This document shows positions 5,094 through 11,894 of a DNA stretch of 11,894 nt, piece after piece (positions within the stretch are counted from its first letter, which is position 1; each line of letters starts with the position of its first letter). The stretch comes from an uncultured Oscillospiraceae bacterium. GTDB lineage: Bacteria > Bacillota > Clostridia > Oscillospirales > Ruminococcaceae. The position numbers and the translations under genes are program-made. Location of the stretch: NCBI GenBank assembly GCA_900555435.1, contig USLH01000069.1:1-11894 (forward strand), read 5' to 3'. The notes under the pieces were generated by a model that made no database searches, had not been told where the DNA came from, and saw nothing but the letters and a program-made list of their open reading frames with translations.

Positions 5094-7154
5094 TCAGTCC
5101 ACAGGCGGTGCGTCAAAGGGGGAGTCGCCGCCGGGCTCCGAAGAATCCCCGCCGGGCCCTTCCGGACGGCTTTCCTCCGGATCCTCGTCGCTGTTATCGC
5201 CTTCCCGCACCACGTCAAAGTAGTACCCGTCGGTCAGCGTCGCCGTTTCCTCCTCAAAGTCCACATCGAAGGAGGCGTACTTCTGTCCATCAATGGCGAC
5301 CACCACCGGCAGCACACCGCTGCCCTTGATGGTAAAGACCTGCTCCAGCCCAGCGGAAGGATCGATGCTTTCGTTGACCGCTTCTTCCCCATCCACATAA
5401 ATCAGCATGGGCATGGGACGGCTCACCGCATCCTCCGGGAACACCACGGTCAGGGAGATCTCCTTGAAATAACCGGAGCCGTTGCTGACGATCAGGTTAA
5501 TGGTTTCGCCTTTTTTGGCGTATTCGTTGGCAAGGGTCTGGTCAAGGACAGTCCCCGGCGCTTCCTCGCTGTCGGTTTCTTCCGTGGTGATCTCAAAGCC
5601 CAGCGCCGTCAGCTTTTCCGTTGCGCTCTCCAGACTGTAGCCGATGACCTTGGGCACCTTCACGGTAGCACTGGCCTTGGCACGGCTGACATACAGCACC
5701 ACCTGACTGCCCTGCTCCACCTGCTGACCCGCCGGCGGGTCGGTCTTGATGACCCGATCCGCTTCCACCGAATCGTCCTCCTGAGTCCGAACGATGTGGT
5801 CCAGCCCCAGCTTGGAAAGGGTATCCTCGGCGTCGCCGATGTAAGAGCCGGTCAGATACGGGACTTCCAACACCTGGATGCCGGCGCTCAGTTTGATCTT
5901 GATCTTCCGGTTCACCTTGACCATCACGCCGGGAGTGACGCTCTGTTCATAGATCTGCCCTTTCGGGTACTCGCTCAGCTCGTTTTCCACGATCTGGAAC
6001 TGGAAGTTTTTATAATCGTCCTGTTTCCGGACATCGTCCAGATACATTCCCACCAAGTTCGGCATGGGGATCTCAGCGACCTTCTCGTCCCGCCCCCAGT
6101 AGAAAAATCCCAGCAGCACCAGAACCGCCGTAATGACGCAGGCCGCTGCGATGCCGGTCAGGATCAGGATGGTAGGGCTGCGCTTGATGATGATCTCCTC
6201 TTCTTCCTCCACCGGCGCTTTCTTTTTGCGGGGAGCGTTCTCCTCCGCCTGAATGGCACTGACGGAACGGGAGTATTTGACCGATTCCGGCTCGTCGGGC
6301 ATATATTTGTACTCGAACACAATGCTGGGGTTCTGCTTGAAGGCGTCGATGGCCGCAAGCATCTCCGCCGCCGAACGATAGCGCAGATTCTTGTCCTTCT
6401 GCATGGCCTTCTCCACGATCTCGCAAAGACCGGTGGGCACGTCGGGCTGCAGCTTCGAGATGGGGATGGGCTTCTGGTGGATGTGCTTCATGGCGACCTG
6501 CTCGGGGGTCTCCCCGTCAAAGGGCACCCGCCCGGTGAGCATCTCATAAAGCAGGACGCCTACGGAATAAATGTCGCTCTTTTCGTCGGATTCCTCGCCG
6601 CAGGCCTGCTCCGGGCTGATATAGTGGACAGAGCCGATGGCCTTGTCGTCCATGGTGCGGATGTCCTCCCGGGCAAACCGGGCGATGCCGAAATCCATGA
6701 CCTTGATGGTGCCGTCCCTGAGAAGCATGATGTTCTGGGACTTGATGTCCCGATGGATCACGCCTCGCTCATGGGCGTGGGAAAGTGCCCGTAAAATCTG
6801 GGTGACAAAATGAACCGAATCCTTCCAGCGCAGGTGTCCCTGATGGGTGATATACTGCTTTAAGGTGATACCGTCAATGTATTCCATGACGATATACTGC
6901 TCGGCGCCGGTGAAATTCACGTCGTATACCTTGACAATGTTGGGGTGATCCAATACCGCAATGACCTTCGACTCGTTGCGGAAACGGCGGACGAACTCAT
7001 CGTTTGTCAGGTACTCTTCCTTGAGCACCTTGATAGCCACGATCTTATCTTCCAGCAGATCCTTCGCTTCAAAGACATTGGCCATCCCGCCGCTGCCGAT
7101 GAGCTTTAAAAGCTCGTACCGGCCGCTGAGCCGTTTTCCGATATAGTTTTCCAT
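5094..7154 (-). CDS. prkC: PASTA-domain Ser/Thr protein kinase
   Basis: PrkC is a membrane kinase that senses cell-wall fragments and controls wall growth, stationary-phase physiology and, in Bacillus, spore germination. The 686-aa protein has a Hanks-type kinase domain (about 10-275) with the glycine loop GSGGMA at 20-25, Lys42, Glu61, HRDIKSQN at 134-141, DFG at 154-156 and SPEQ at 180-183. An acidic/basic linker leads to one transmembrane helix (about 328-351). Three extracellular PASTA repeats follow (about 362-425, 429-491, 498-557), then a beta-rich, possibly Ig-like domain (about 562-650) and a 36-residue acidic Pro/Gly-rich tail. The ATG at 7154 has GGAGG 9 bases upstream. The phosphatase gene prpC lies 89 bases upstream. 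The activation loop ('REDIRTMDDKAIGS') is acidic and has few Ser/Thr residues. Confidence 0.97.
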   Translation of the reverse strand: MENYIGKRLSGRYELLKLIGSGGMANVFEAKDLLEDKIVAIKVLKEEYLTNDEFVRRFRNESKVIAVLDHPNIVKVYDVNFTGAEQYIVMEYIDGITLKQYITHQGHLRWKDSVHFVTQILRALSHAHERGVIHRDIKSQNIMLLRDGTIKVMDFGIARFAREDIRTMDDKAIGSVHYISPEQACGEESDEKSDIYSVGVLLYEMLTGRVPFDGETPEQVAMKHIHQKPIPISKLQPDVPTGLCEIVEKAMQKDKNLRYRSAAEMLAAIDAFKQNPSIVFEYKYMPDEPESVKYSRSVSAIQAEENAPRKKKAPVEEEEEIIIKRSPTILILTGIAAACVITAVLVLLGFFYWGRDEKVAEIPMPNLVGMYLDDVRKQDDYKNFQFQIVENELSEYPKGQIYEQSVTPGVMVKVNRKIKIKLSAGIQVLEVPYLTGSYIGDAEDTLSKLGLDHIVRTQEDDSVEADRVIKTDPPAGQQVEQGSQVVLYVSRAKASATVKVPKVIGYSLESATEKLTALGFEITTEETDSEEAPGTVLDQTLANEYAKKGETINLIVSNGSGYFKEISLTVVFPEDAVSRPMPMLIYVDGEEAVNESIDPSAGLEQVFTIKGSGVLPVVVAIDGQKYASFDVDFEEETATLTDGYYFDVVREGDNSDEDPEESRPEGPGGDSSEPGGDSPFDAPPVD

Positions 7155-7203
7155 GTATCAAAACCTCCGTGATTATCCAAAAGCCTGTCCGGATGCCCCA
7201 ATC

Positions 7204-7233
7204 CGCCCGGAAGGGCGTCCCCGGGAACCCGGG
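7204..7233 (-). other. Two tandem GC hairpins in the prpC-prkC gap
   Basis: The 89-base gap (7155-7243) contains two adjacent inverted repeats, each with a 5-bp all-GC stem and a 4-base loop: 7204-7208 with 7213-7217, and 7220-7224 with 7229-7233, two bases apart. There is no T-run after either, so they are not classical terminators. They may stabilise or mark a processing point between phosphatase and kinase messages; this is inference only. Confidence 0.4.
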
Positions 7234-7243
7234 CAGCCTGCCG

Positions 7244-7972
7244 TCAGCTCTCTACGATCACAACCGTCACGTTGTCATGACCGCCGCTCCGATTGGCACT
7301 TCGGATCAGTTCCTCCGCCGCTTCCTCCGCCGGACGGCTCCCAAGCAGTGCGGCGATCTCCGCATCGCTGCAGGCATTGGAAAGCCCGTCGGTGCAAAGC
7401 AGCAGACGGTCGCCCGGACACAGCTCCAGAACATGAAAATCCAGCTCCACGTCCCACTGAACCCCCACCGCCCGGGTGATGATGTTCTTGCTGGGGTGGA
7501 CCTTCGCCTCGTCCTTGGAGATCTTCCCCTGATCCAGCAGCTCCTGAATAAAGGAATGATCCCGGGTCAGCTGGGAAAGCGCACCGTCCCGGAAGCAGTA
7601 AAGCCGGCTGTCCCCCACATGGGCGATGTAAGCGTGGTTCTGGTAAAGAAGCGCCAGCACCACCGTCGTCCCCATGCCCTGCAGGGCAGGATCCTCCTGC
7701 GCCGTCTCATAGATCCGGCGATTAGCCTCCATGACCGCTTCCCGCACAGCGATCTTTACGGCATCGGGACCCATATCGTCCCGATACCGGGCGCAGACCA
7801 CCTCGGTAATCACCTCTTTCGCCAGCGCACTGGCACGGTCGCCGCCACTGGCTCCACCCATACCGTCGCAGACCAGAGCAAGCCCTGCCCCGGCCCCCAG
7901 CGCCAGAATTTTAAAGGCGTCCTGATTGGTGTTGCGCACCCGTCCGATGTCCGTCTTTCCAACGATTTTCAA
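7244..7972 (-). CDS. prpC: PP2C-family protein phosphatase (PrkC antagonist)
   Basis: This cytoplasmic Mn/Mg-dependent Ser/Thr phosphatase reverses PrkC phosphorylation. The 242-aa product is typical for the stand-alone bacterial PPM family. It has 'VGKTDIGRVRNTNQDAF' at the start with metal ligand Asp18, 'VCDGMGG' (Asp36, Gly37) at 34-40, 'GTTVVLALL' at 101-109, 'AHVGDSRLY' at 117-125, 'LLCTDGLSN' (Asp195) at 191-199 and 'GGHDNVTVV' (Asp233) near the end, so all metal-binding positions are present. The start is a TTG at 7972, backed by AAGGAG 7 bases upstream and by the conserved N-terminal sequence; no in-frame ATG fits. It follows rlmN by 27 bases and precedes prkC, the standard Firmicutes arrangement. 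Confidence 0.96.
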   Translation of the reverse strand: MKIVGKTDIGRVRNTNQDAFKILALGAGAGLALVCDGMGGASGGDRASALAKEVITEVVCARYRDDMGPDAVKIAVREAVMEANRRIYETAQEDPALQGMGTTVVLALLYQNHAYIAHVGDSRLYCFRDGALSQLTRDHSFIQELLDQGKISKDEAKVHPSKNIITRAVGVQWDVELDFHVLELCPGDRLLLCTDGLSNACSDAEIAALLGSRPAEEAAEELIRSANRSGGHDNVTVVIVES

Positions 7973-7979
7973 AGCGACA

Positions 7980-7985
7980 CTCCTT
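7980..7985 (-). promoter_or_regulatory. Ribosome binding site deciding the TTG start of prpC
   Basis: AAGGAG on the minus strand lies 7 bases before TTG at 7972. The strong site supports a non-ATG start and may offset weaker initiation at TTG. Confidence 0.75.
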
Positions 7986-7999
7986 TCCGAAGCTGTCCT

Positions 8000-9031
8000 T
8001 CAGTCCGCTTGTTCCGCTTCCCGTCGCAGCTGGCCGCAGGCGGCGTTGATGTCCGCTCCCAAAGTCCTGCGGACCGTGGCGTTGATCCCCCGGTCGTTCA
8101 AGACCTTCTGGAACTCATAGATCCGCCCTTTGGAGCTTTTCTGGTATCCGGCTTCCTTGACATAGTTCACCGGGATCAGGTTCACATGGCAGAGCATCCC
8201 TTTCAGCAAAGCCGCCAGCTCCTCCGCCTGCTTCCGGCTGTCATTGACGCCGCTGATCAGGGCGTATTCATAGGAGATCCGCCGGTGGGTCCGGTCGGTA
8301 TATTCCCGGCAGGCGTCCAAAAGCTCTTCCATATTCCACCGCCGGTTCACCGGCATGATGGCGCTGCGAGCCGCATCGTCGGTGGCATGGAGGGAAATGG
8401 AGAGGGTGATCTGCAAGTCCTTTTCCGCCAGCTCCCGGATCCGGTCTACCACGCCGCAGGTAGATAACGAGATGTGCCGGTGGCTCAAATTCAGCCCGTT
8501 CGGGTCGGAGACCAGCTCCAAAAACCGCATGACCTGATCGAAGTTATCCAGCGGCTCCCCAATGCCCATCATCACGATGCTCCCGATCCGCTCCCCGGCA
8601 TCCCGGCCGGCGGCGTAGACCTGCTCTAAGATCTCCGAAGCCGTCAGGTTCCGGACAAATCCCGCCTTGGTGGAAGCGCAGAAGGCGCACCCCATCTTGC
8701 AGCCCACCTGGCTGGAAATGCAAAGGGAGATCCCGTGCTCGTAGGCCATCCGAACGCTTTCGATGTGCTGCCCGTCCGCCAGCCGGTAAAGGTACTTCAC
8801 CGTCCCGTCCAGCTGGGAGACCAGCTTCCGCTCCACCGTAAGGCTCGTGATGGTGCAGTTTTCCTTCAGCTGCTCCCTCAAAGAAGCCGGAAGATTCGTC
8901 ATTTCGTTGAAGGAGAGCACCCGTTTCTCATGGAGCCAGGAAAAGATCTGTTTTGCCCGGAATTTCGGCTGTTTGAGTTCCGTTAAAAAACTTTCCAGCT
9001 CCGGGATCGTCATGGATTTGATGTCGATCAT
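8000..9031 (-). CDS. rlmN: Dual-specificity rRNA/tRNA adenine C2-methyltransferase
   Basis: RlmN is a radical-SAM enzyme that methylates C2 of A2503 in 23S rRNA and A37 in some tRNAs. The 343-aa product has an N-terminal HhH-like RNA-binding region (about 1-90) and the radical-SAM core. The [4Fe-4S] motif CKMGCAFC uses Cys111, Cys115 and Cys118, and 'GIGEP' is at 156-160. Both mechanistic cysteines are present: Cys104 in 'LCISSQVG' (resolving Cys) and Cys332 in 'GADINAACGQL' (methyl-carrying Cys). I see no sign that it is the antibiotic-resistance paralogue Cfr; length and context fit RlmN. The ATG at 9031 overlaps the rsmB stop as ATGA and has GGGAGGGAG upstream, so the two are translationally coupled. 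Confidence 0.97.
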   Translation of the reverse strand: MIDIKSMTIPELESFLTELKQPKFRAKQIFSWLHEKRVLSFNEMTNLPASLREQLKENCTITSLTVERKLVSQLDGTVKYLYRLADGQHIESVRMAYEHGISLCISSQVGCKMGCAFCASTKAGFVRNLTASEILEQVYAAGRDAGERIGSIVMMGIGEPLDNFDQVMRFLELVSDPNGLNLSHRHISLSTCGVVDRIRELAEKDLQITLSISLHATDDAARSAIMPVNRRWNMEELLDACREYTDRTHRRISYEYALISGVNDSRKQAEELAALLKGMLCHVNLIPVNYVKEAGYQKSSKGRIYEFQKVLNDRGINATVRRTLGADINAACGQLRREAEQAD

Positions 9032-10368
9032 GGGTTCTCCCTCCCTTCTTCCCTGCGTTTTATCCGTGCCACGAAAAACCCGTCAAAACCGCCCTCCATA
9101 GGCATCAGGGTCTTCCGGCAGCAGCTTTCCCCCAACACCTTCCGAACTGTTTCCGGAAAAGGCTCCGGCGAAAATTCCGGATGCGTTTTTAAAAATCGGT
9201 CCACCACTTCCTCATTTTCTGCCCGATTCAAAGAACAGGTGGAATAAACGAGGGTGCCGCCGGGCTTTACATACCGGGCGCCGTTTTCTAAGATCGCCAG
9301 CTGAATGGGCGGCAGCCCTTCCAGCTCTTCTTCCGATTTGTACCGGATCTCTGGCTTCCGCCGGATGATCCCCAGCCCCGAGCAGGGTACGTCGCATAAG
9401 ACCCGGTCGGCAAGCCCCAGCTCCGGCCGGAACTTCGTCGCATCGCCGGCTCCTGCCTGAATGCAGCGGATTCCCAGCCGCTCTGCCCCCTTGCGGATCA
9501 GCTCCACCCGGGAAGAATGAAGGTCAAAGGAAAGAAGCTCCCCTTCGTCCCCCATCAGCTGGGCAACGGTAAAGCTCTTGGATCCGGGAGCGGCGCAGAG
9601 GTCGAAGATTCGCTCCCCCTTCTTCGCCCCCACCGCCCAGGCGCACAGCTGGGACGCCGTATCCTGAATGGTAAGGAGCCCTTCCCGAAAGGCAGCAAGC
9701 TCCGAAACGCTCCCCGTCTCCGACAGTTCCAAGCAGTCCGGCAGCGTTTCGTGAGGCACGACCCGCACCCCATCTTTTTCAAGGGAAGCGATGACCTCTG
9801 CCGCCGTGCAGCGGAGGGTGTTGACCCGTCCGTGCAGGGGCGGCCGCCCCAGGCAGGCTTTGGCAAGCTCCACCGCCGTTTCCGGCGAATAATCCTTTGC
9901 CCAACGCTTTAAAATCGGCAAAGGCATGGAAAACTCGATGCTGGCCCGCCTAAGCGTATCGCCTTCCGGCAGCTCCACCCGGCGCCCATCCCGCAAAAAG
10001 CTCCGCAGCACGCCGTTTACAAAGCCTGCCGCACTCTTTTTCCGGGATTTTTTGATCAGCTCCACGCTTTCGTTGACCGCCGCCGACTGCGGGATCCCGT
10101 CCATATAAAGCAGCTGGTAAAGCCCCAGCTCCAGCGCGACCACCACTTCCGGATCAAGAGAAGCGAGCTTCTTTTTCGTATACTTTTCAATGAGATAACT
10201 AAGCGTCAGCTTCCGCTCCAACACCCCGTAAAAGAGGTTCGCCGCCAGCTGCCGCTCTCTCGGCTCCGGGTTTTCCGCCTTCAGAAGGGCGTCTAATGTC
10301 AGATTGGAATAGCTCTTCGCCGTCTCCATCCGGAGCAGCGCCTGAAAAGCCAGCTTTCTTGCCTTCAT
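9028..10368 (-). CDS. rsmB: 16S rRNA (cytosine-967-C5)-methyltransferase
   Basis: RsmB uses SAM to methylate C967 (E. coli numbering) of 16S rRNA during 30S maturation. The 446-aa product matches the family length. A NusB-like RNA-binding domain covers about residues 1-130 ('LAANLFYGVLERKLTLSYLI', then 'GFVNGVLR'). The methyltransferase domain holds the SAM loop 'DLCAAPGSKS' at 256-265, motif IV 'DVPCSG' with Cys329 and motif VI 'STCS' with the catalytic Cys378. The true start is the ATG at 10368, which overlaps the stop of the peptidase gene as ATGA; the frame can be extended to 10659 but that part is only an out-of-frame reading of the peptidase gene. Downstream it overlaps rlmN. Confidence 0.96.
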   Translation of the reverse strand: MKARKLAFQALLRMETAKSYSNLTLDALLKAENPEPRERQLAANLFYGVLERKLTLSYLIEKYTKKKLASLDPEVVVALELGLYQLLYMDGIPQSAAVNESVELIKKSRKKSAAGFVNGVLRSFLRDGRRVELPEGDTLRRASIEFSMPLPILKRWAKDYSPETAVELAKACLGRPPLHGRVNTLRCTAAEVIASLEKDGVRVVPHETLPDCLELSETGSVSELAAFREGLLTIQDTASQLCAWAVGAKKGERIFDLCAAPGSKSFTVAQLMGDEGELLSFDLHSSRVELIRKGAERLGIRCIQAGAGDATKFRPELGLADRVLCDVPCSGLGIIRRKPEIRYKSEEELEGLPPIQLAILENGARYVKPGGTLVYSTCSLNRAENEEVVDRFLKTHPEFSPEPFPETVRKVLGESCCRKTLMPMEGGFDGFFVARIKRREEGRENP

Positions 10369-11045
10369 CTTCTCTGGTCCCGATTCCGCAATGCTAAGAG
10401 CCGCAGCAGGTTTGCAAAAGCGACAATCAGCGCCGCCACATACGTCATGGCTGCCGCCGCAAGGACTTTTTTGGCGCCCTTCAGCTCGTCTTCGTCTAAG
10501 ATCCGATCCTCCCGCAGGGTGCAGATGGCACGATGGCTGGCGTTGAATTCCACCGGCAGGGTCAGAAGCTGAAACAGCACCACGGCGCAGAAGAGGAGGA
10601 TCCCCACTTCCGTCAGCAGCGGAAAGCCTAAGATAATGCCGAGGATCGCCAGCGGCCATGCGATGCTGGAACCGATCTGAGTAATGGGGATAAAGGCGTT
10701 GCGGACCTTGATGGGGAAATATCCCACCCCGTACTGGATGGCGTGTCCCACCTCGTGAGCCGCCACCCCCAGCGCCCCCACCGAAGTGGAGTTGTAGGTG
10801 CTGTCCGACAGGCGGATCACGTCCTCTTTCGGGGAATAGTGATCCGTCAGCTCCCCTGCCACCCGCTCGATGCGGATGTGCTGGAGGCCGTTTTCGTCAA
10901 GGATCTGCCGTGCCAGCATGGCGGCTGTGTAGCCTTTCCGGTTGGGCACCCGGTTGTAGCGGGCAAAGGTGGATTTCACCTGGATCTGTGCGATCAGGGA
11001 AATGATCATCGCCGGGATAACGAGTATCCAATAGTAATAGTCCAT
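10365..11045 (-). CDS. YugP-type membrane zinc metallopeptidase
   Basis: The 226-aa product belongs to the neutral zinc metallopeptidase family of Bacillus YugP. An N-terminal transmembrane helix (about 5-21) is followed by 'RYNRVPNRKGYT' and the helix 'GVAAHEVGHAIQYG' with the zincin motif HEVGH at 97-101. Two further hydrophobic stretches (about 125-163) lead to 'LPVEFNAS', where Glu166 is the likely third zinc ligand, and a final hydrophobic helix (about 195-219) precedes a basic tail. It is an integral membrane protease of unknown substrate. The ATG at 11045 lies 26 bases after the fmt stop, and the stop overlaps the rsmB start. Bacillus lacks this gene at this site, so its place between fmt and rsmB is a lineage feature, likely shared by related Clostridia (recalled, not checked). 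Confidence 0.93.
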   Translation of the reverse strand: MDYYYWILVIPAMIISLIAQIQVKSTFARYNRVPNRKGYTAAMLARQILDENGLQHIRIERVAGELTDHYSPKEDVIRLSDSTYNSTSVGALGVAAHEVGHAIQYGVGYFPIKVRNAFIPITQIGSSIAWPLAILGIILGFPLLTEVGILLFCAVVLFQLLTLPVEFNASHRAICTLREDRILDEDELKGAKKVLAAAAMTYVAALIVAFANLLRLLALRNRDQRR

Positions 11046-11071
11046 AACGCCCCCGTCCTTTCCGTCCGGGC

Positions 11072-11894
11072 TTAGCCCAGGACTTCGTTCTTGCCGGGTT
11101 TCTTGCCCCGCAGGAATTCCTCGCCGGACATCTTCCGGCTGCCTTCATACTGAACTTCCGTCAGCTCGACCGCTCCCTCGCCGCAGGCGACGATGAACCT
11201 CTTCGGATCTAAGAGCTGCCCCGGCTCGCCCTTTCCGGCAACCAGCCGGCTCCGATAGACCTTCATCCGCTTTCCCTGATAAACCGTATATGCCGCCGGC
11301 CAGGAAGAAAGACCCCGGATCTGGTTATGGATCTCCGCCGCCGGCTTTGAAAAATCAAGCAGCGACATCTCCCGGGTCAGCATAGGAGCACGGGTGACTT
11401 CCGCATCGTTTTGCGGCTCCGGATGAAGCTCCCCCTTCTCCGCCTTTTCCACGGTGGAGATCAGAAGCTCCGCTCCCAGTCGGGAAAGCCGGTCGCGAAG
11501 CTCGTCGGCGGTCTCGTCCGGCCCGATCTCCAGAGAAGCCTTCTCCAGCATATCGCCGGTATCGATGCCCTCGCCCATATACATGGTGGTTACGCCTGTG
11601 ACCTTCTCGCCGTTTAAGATCGCCCACTGGATGGGCCCCGCCCCCCGGTATTTGGGAAGCAGGGAAGCGTGGACGTTGATGCACCCAAACTTCGGCAGGT
11701 CGAGAACGTTTTTGGGCAGGATCTTTCCGTAAGCCACCACAACGATCAGCTCCGGATCCAGTGCCTTCAGCTCCTCGAACACCGCCTCATCCCGCATCGA
11801 ACCTACAAAATCAATATAAAACAGATAATTAAAAGGCTTCGACGGTATCGGTCTGCTCTCGAGCTTCGTGAGATTCAGCCCCAGCGCCGCGAAA
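11072..11894 (-). CDS. fmt: Methionyl-tRNA formyltransferase, N-terminus replaced by a PheA ACT fragment (partial)
   Basis: Fmt transfers a formyl group from 10-formyl-tetrahydrofolate to initiator Met-tRNA. From about base 11790 down to the TAA at 11072 the protein is clearly Fmt: 'LIVVVAYGKILPK', 'GCINVHASLLPKYRGAGPIQ', and 'GEGIDTGDML'. Counted from Met at 11797, the catalytic trio is Asn41, His43 and Asp79, with the same spacing as in E. coli. The C-terminal tRNA-binding domain is complete. The first about 65 residues of a normal Fmt, starting 'MRIVFMGTPDFA', are missing. The frame instead stays open to the window edge and reads as the end of a prephenate dehydratase ACT domain. No good ribosome binding site precedes the ATG at 11797, so a short Fmt from there is doubtful. 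The result is either a real fusion or rearrangement, or an assembly chimera. Confidence 0.88.
   Translation of the reverse strand, partial: FAALGLNLTKLESRPIPSKPFNYLFYIDFVGSMRDEAVFEELKALDPELIVVVAYGKILPKNVLDLPKFGCINVHASLLPKYRGAGPIQWAILNGEKVTGVTTMYMGEGIDTGDMLEKASLEIGPDETADELRDRLSRLGAELLISTVEKAEKGELHPEPQNDAEVTRAPMLTREMSLLDFSKPAAEIHNQIRGLSSWPAAYTVYQGKRMKVYRSRLVAGKGEPGQLLDPKRFIVACGEGAVELTEVQYEGSRKMSGEEFLRGKKPGKNEVLG
11768..11894 (-). other. pheA: C-terminal ACT-domain fragment of prephenate dehydratase (PheA), fused in frame to fmt
   Basis: Upstream of the Fmt-like part the same frame reads FAALGLNLTKLESRP, then IPSKPFNYLFYIDFVGS. The 'NLT+LESRP' motif followed by 'P..Y.FY.D..G' is the phenylalanine-binding hallmark of the ACT regulatory domain of prephenate dehydratase, which makes phenylpyruvate for phenylalanine synthesis. 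It is not found in Fmt. The region 'RDEAVFEELKAL' fits both families, so the exact join cannot be placed more precisely than about 11760-11800. The catalytic dehydratase part, if present, lies outside the window. The middle part (TTTAATTATCTG...) is AT-richer than fmt. Confidence 0.8.

Noticed and set aside
5796..6794. 332-codon plus-strand open frame
   Set aside because: It is antisense to the PrkC kinase domain and linker and its translation shows no domain; it is a shadow.
7169..8467. Long 432-codon plus-strand open frame
   Set aside because: It lies opposite prpC and rlmN, which have complete motifs. The product is rich in Arg/Pro/His with no family pattern, as expected for an antisense shadow in GC-rich DNA.
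10369..10659. N-terminal extension of rsmB by 97 codons
   Set aside because: The extension is an out-of-frame reading of the zinc peptidase gene. The ATG at 10368 with ATGA overlap fits the family N-terminus.
2074..11790. Frequent GATC/GGATCC sites
   Set aside because: GGATCC appears more often than chance would give, but preferred codons (ATC after a codon ending in G, and GAT-CC for Asp-Pro) explain it. No spacing pattern or clustering was seen that would suggest a methylation-based system.
1..11894. CRISPR arrays, IS elements, integrase or defence genes
   Set aside because: No direct-repeat array, transposase motif or attachment-site repeat was found on either strand. The window is mainly housekeeping DNA.

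Overview
The window looks like chromosomal core DNA from a spore-forming, GC-rich member of the Clostridia, probably Oscillospirales. The evidence is the gene order fmt / rsmB / rlmN / prpC / prkC / rsgA / thiN / spoVM, which matches the Bacillus/Clostridia block, together with a SpoVM-like micropeptide, a PASTA-domain kinase and strong GGAGG-type ribosome binding sites. Most of the window is hand-estimated at about 60% GC. The species is inferred, not shown. No CRISPR array, tRNA, rRNA, integrase or IS element was seen, and no stretch over 300 bases lacks a gene.

Left, + strand (1-1228): the 3' end of rpsB (ribosomal protein S2), a perfect 12-bp hairpin in the rpsB-tsf gap, tsf (elongation factor Ts), then a strong hairpin/T-run terminator that works in both directions.

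The rest (1238-11894) is one long, tightly packed minus-strand gene string that converges on that terminator. In transcription order it holds: fmt (its normal N-terminus missing and replaced in frame by a PheA-type ACT fragment), a YugP-type membrane zinc peptidase, rsmB, rlmN, prpC, prkC, rsgA, thiN, a 52-aa two-helix membrane protein, spoVM, an MTA/SAH nucleosidase, a nucleoside 2-deoxyribosyltransferase-family protein, a truncated GNAT acetyltransferase and an orphan lipoprotein. Four junctions are 4-base stop/start overlaps or 1-base gaps, most others are under 30 bases, and no internal terminator was seen. One long operon, or a few overlapping ones, is the simplest reading.

Functionally the string joins translation initiation (Fmt), ribosome modification and assembly (RsmB, RlmN, RsgA), Ser/Thr phosphosignalling linked to the cell wall (PrpC/PrkC), thiamine diphosphate synthesis (ThiN), spore coat assembly (SpoVM) and nucleoside/SAM by-product recycling (MtnN plus the deoxyribosyltransferase).

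The points most worth checking are the PheA(ACT)-Fmt in-frame chimera at the right edge, which may be a rearrangement or an assembly artefact; the 28-aa spoVM, which is easily missed; the 52-aa membrane protein next to it; and the AT-richer lipoprotein that abuts a truncated acetyltransferase.
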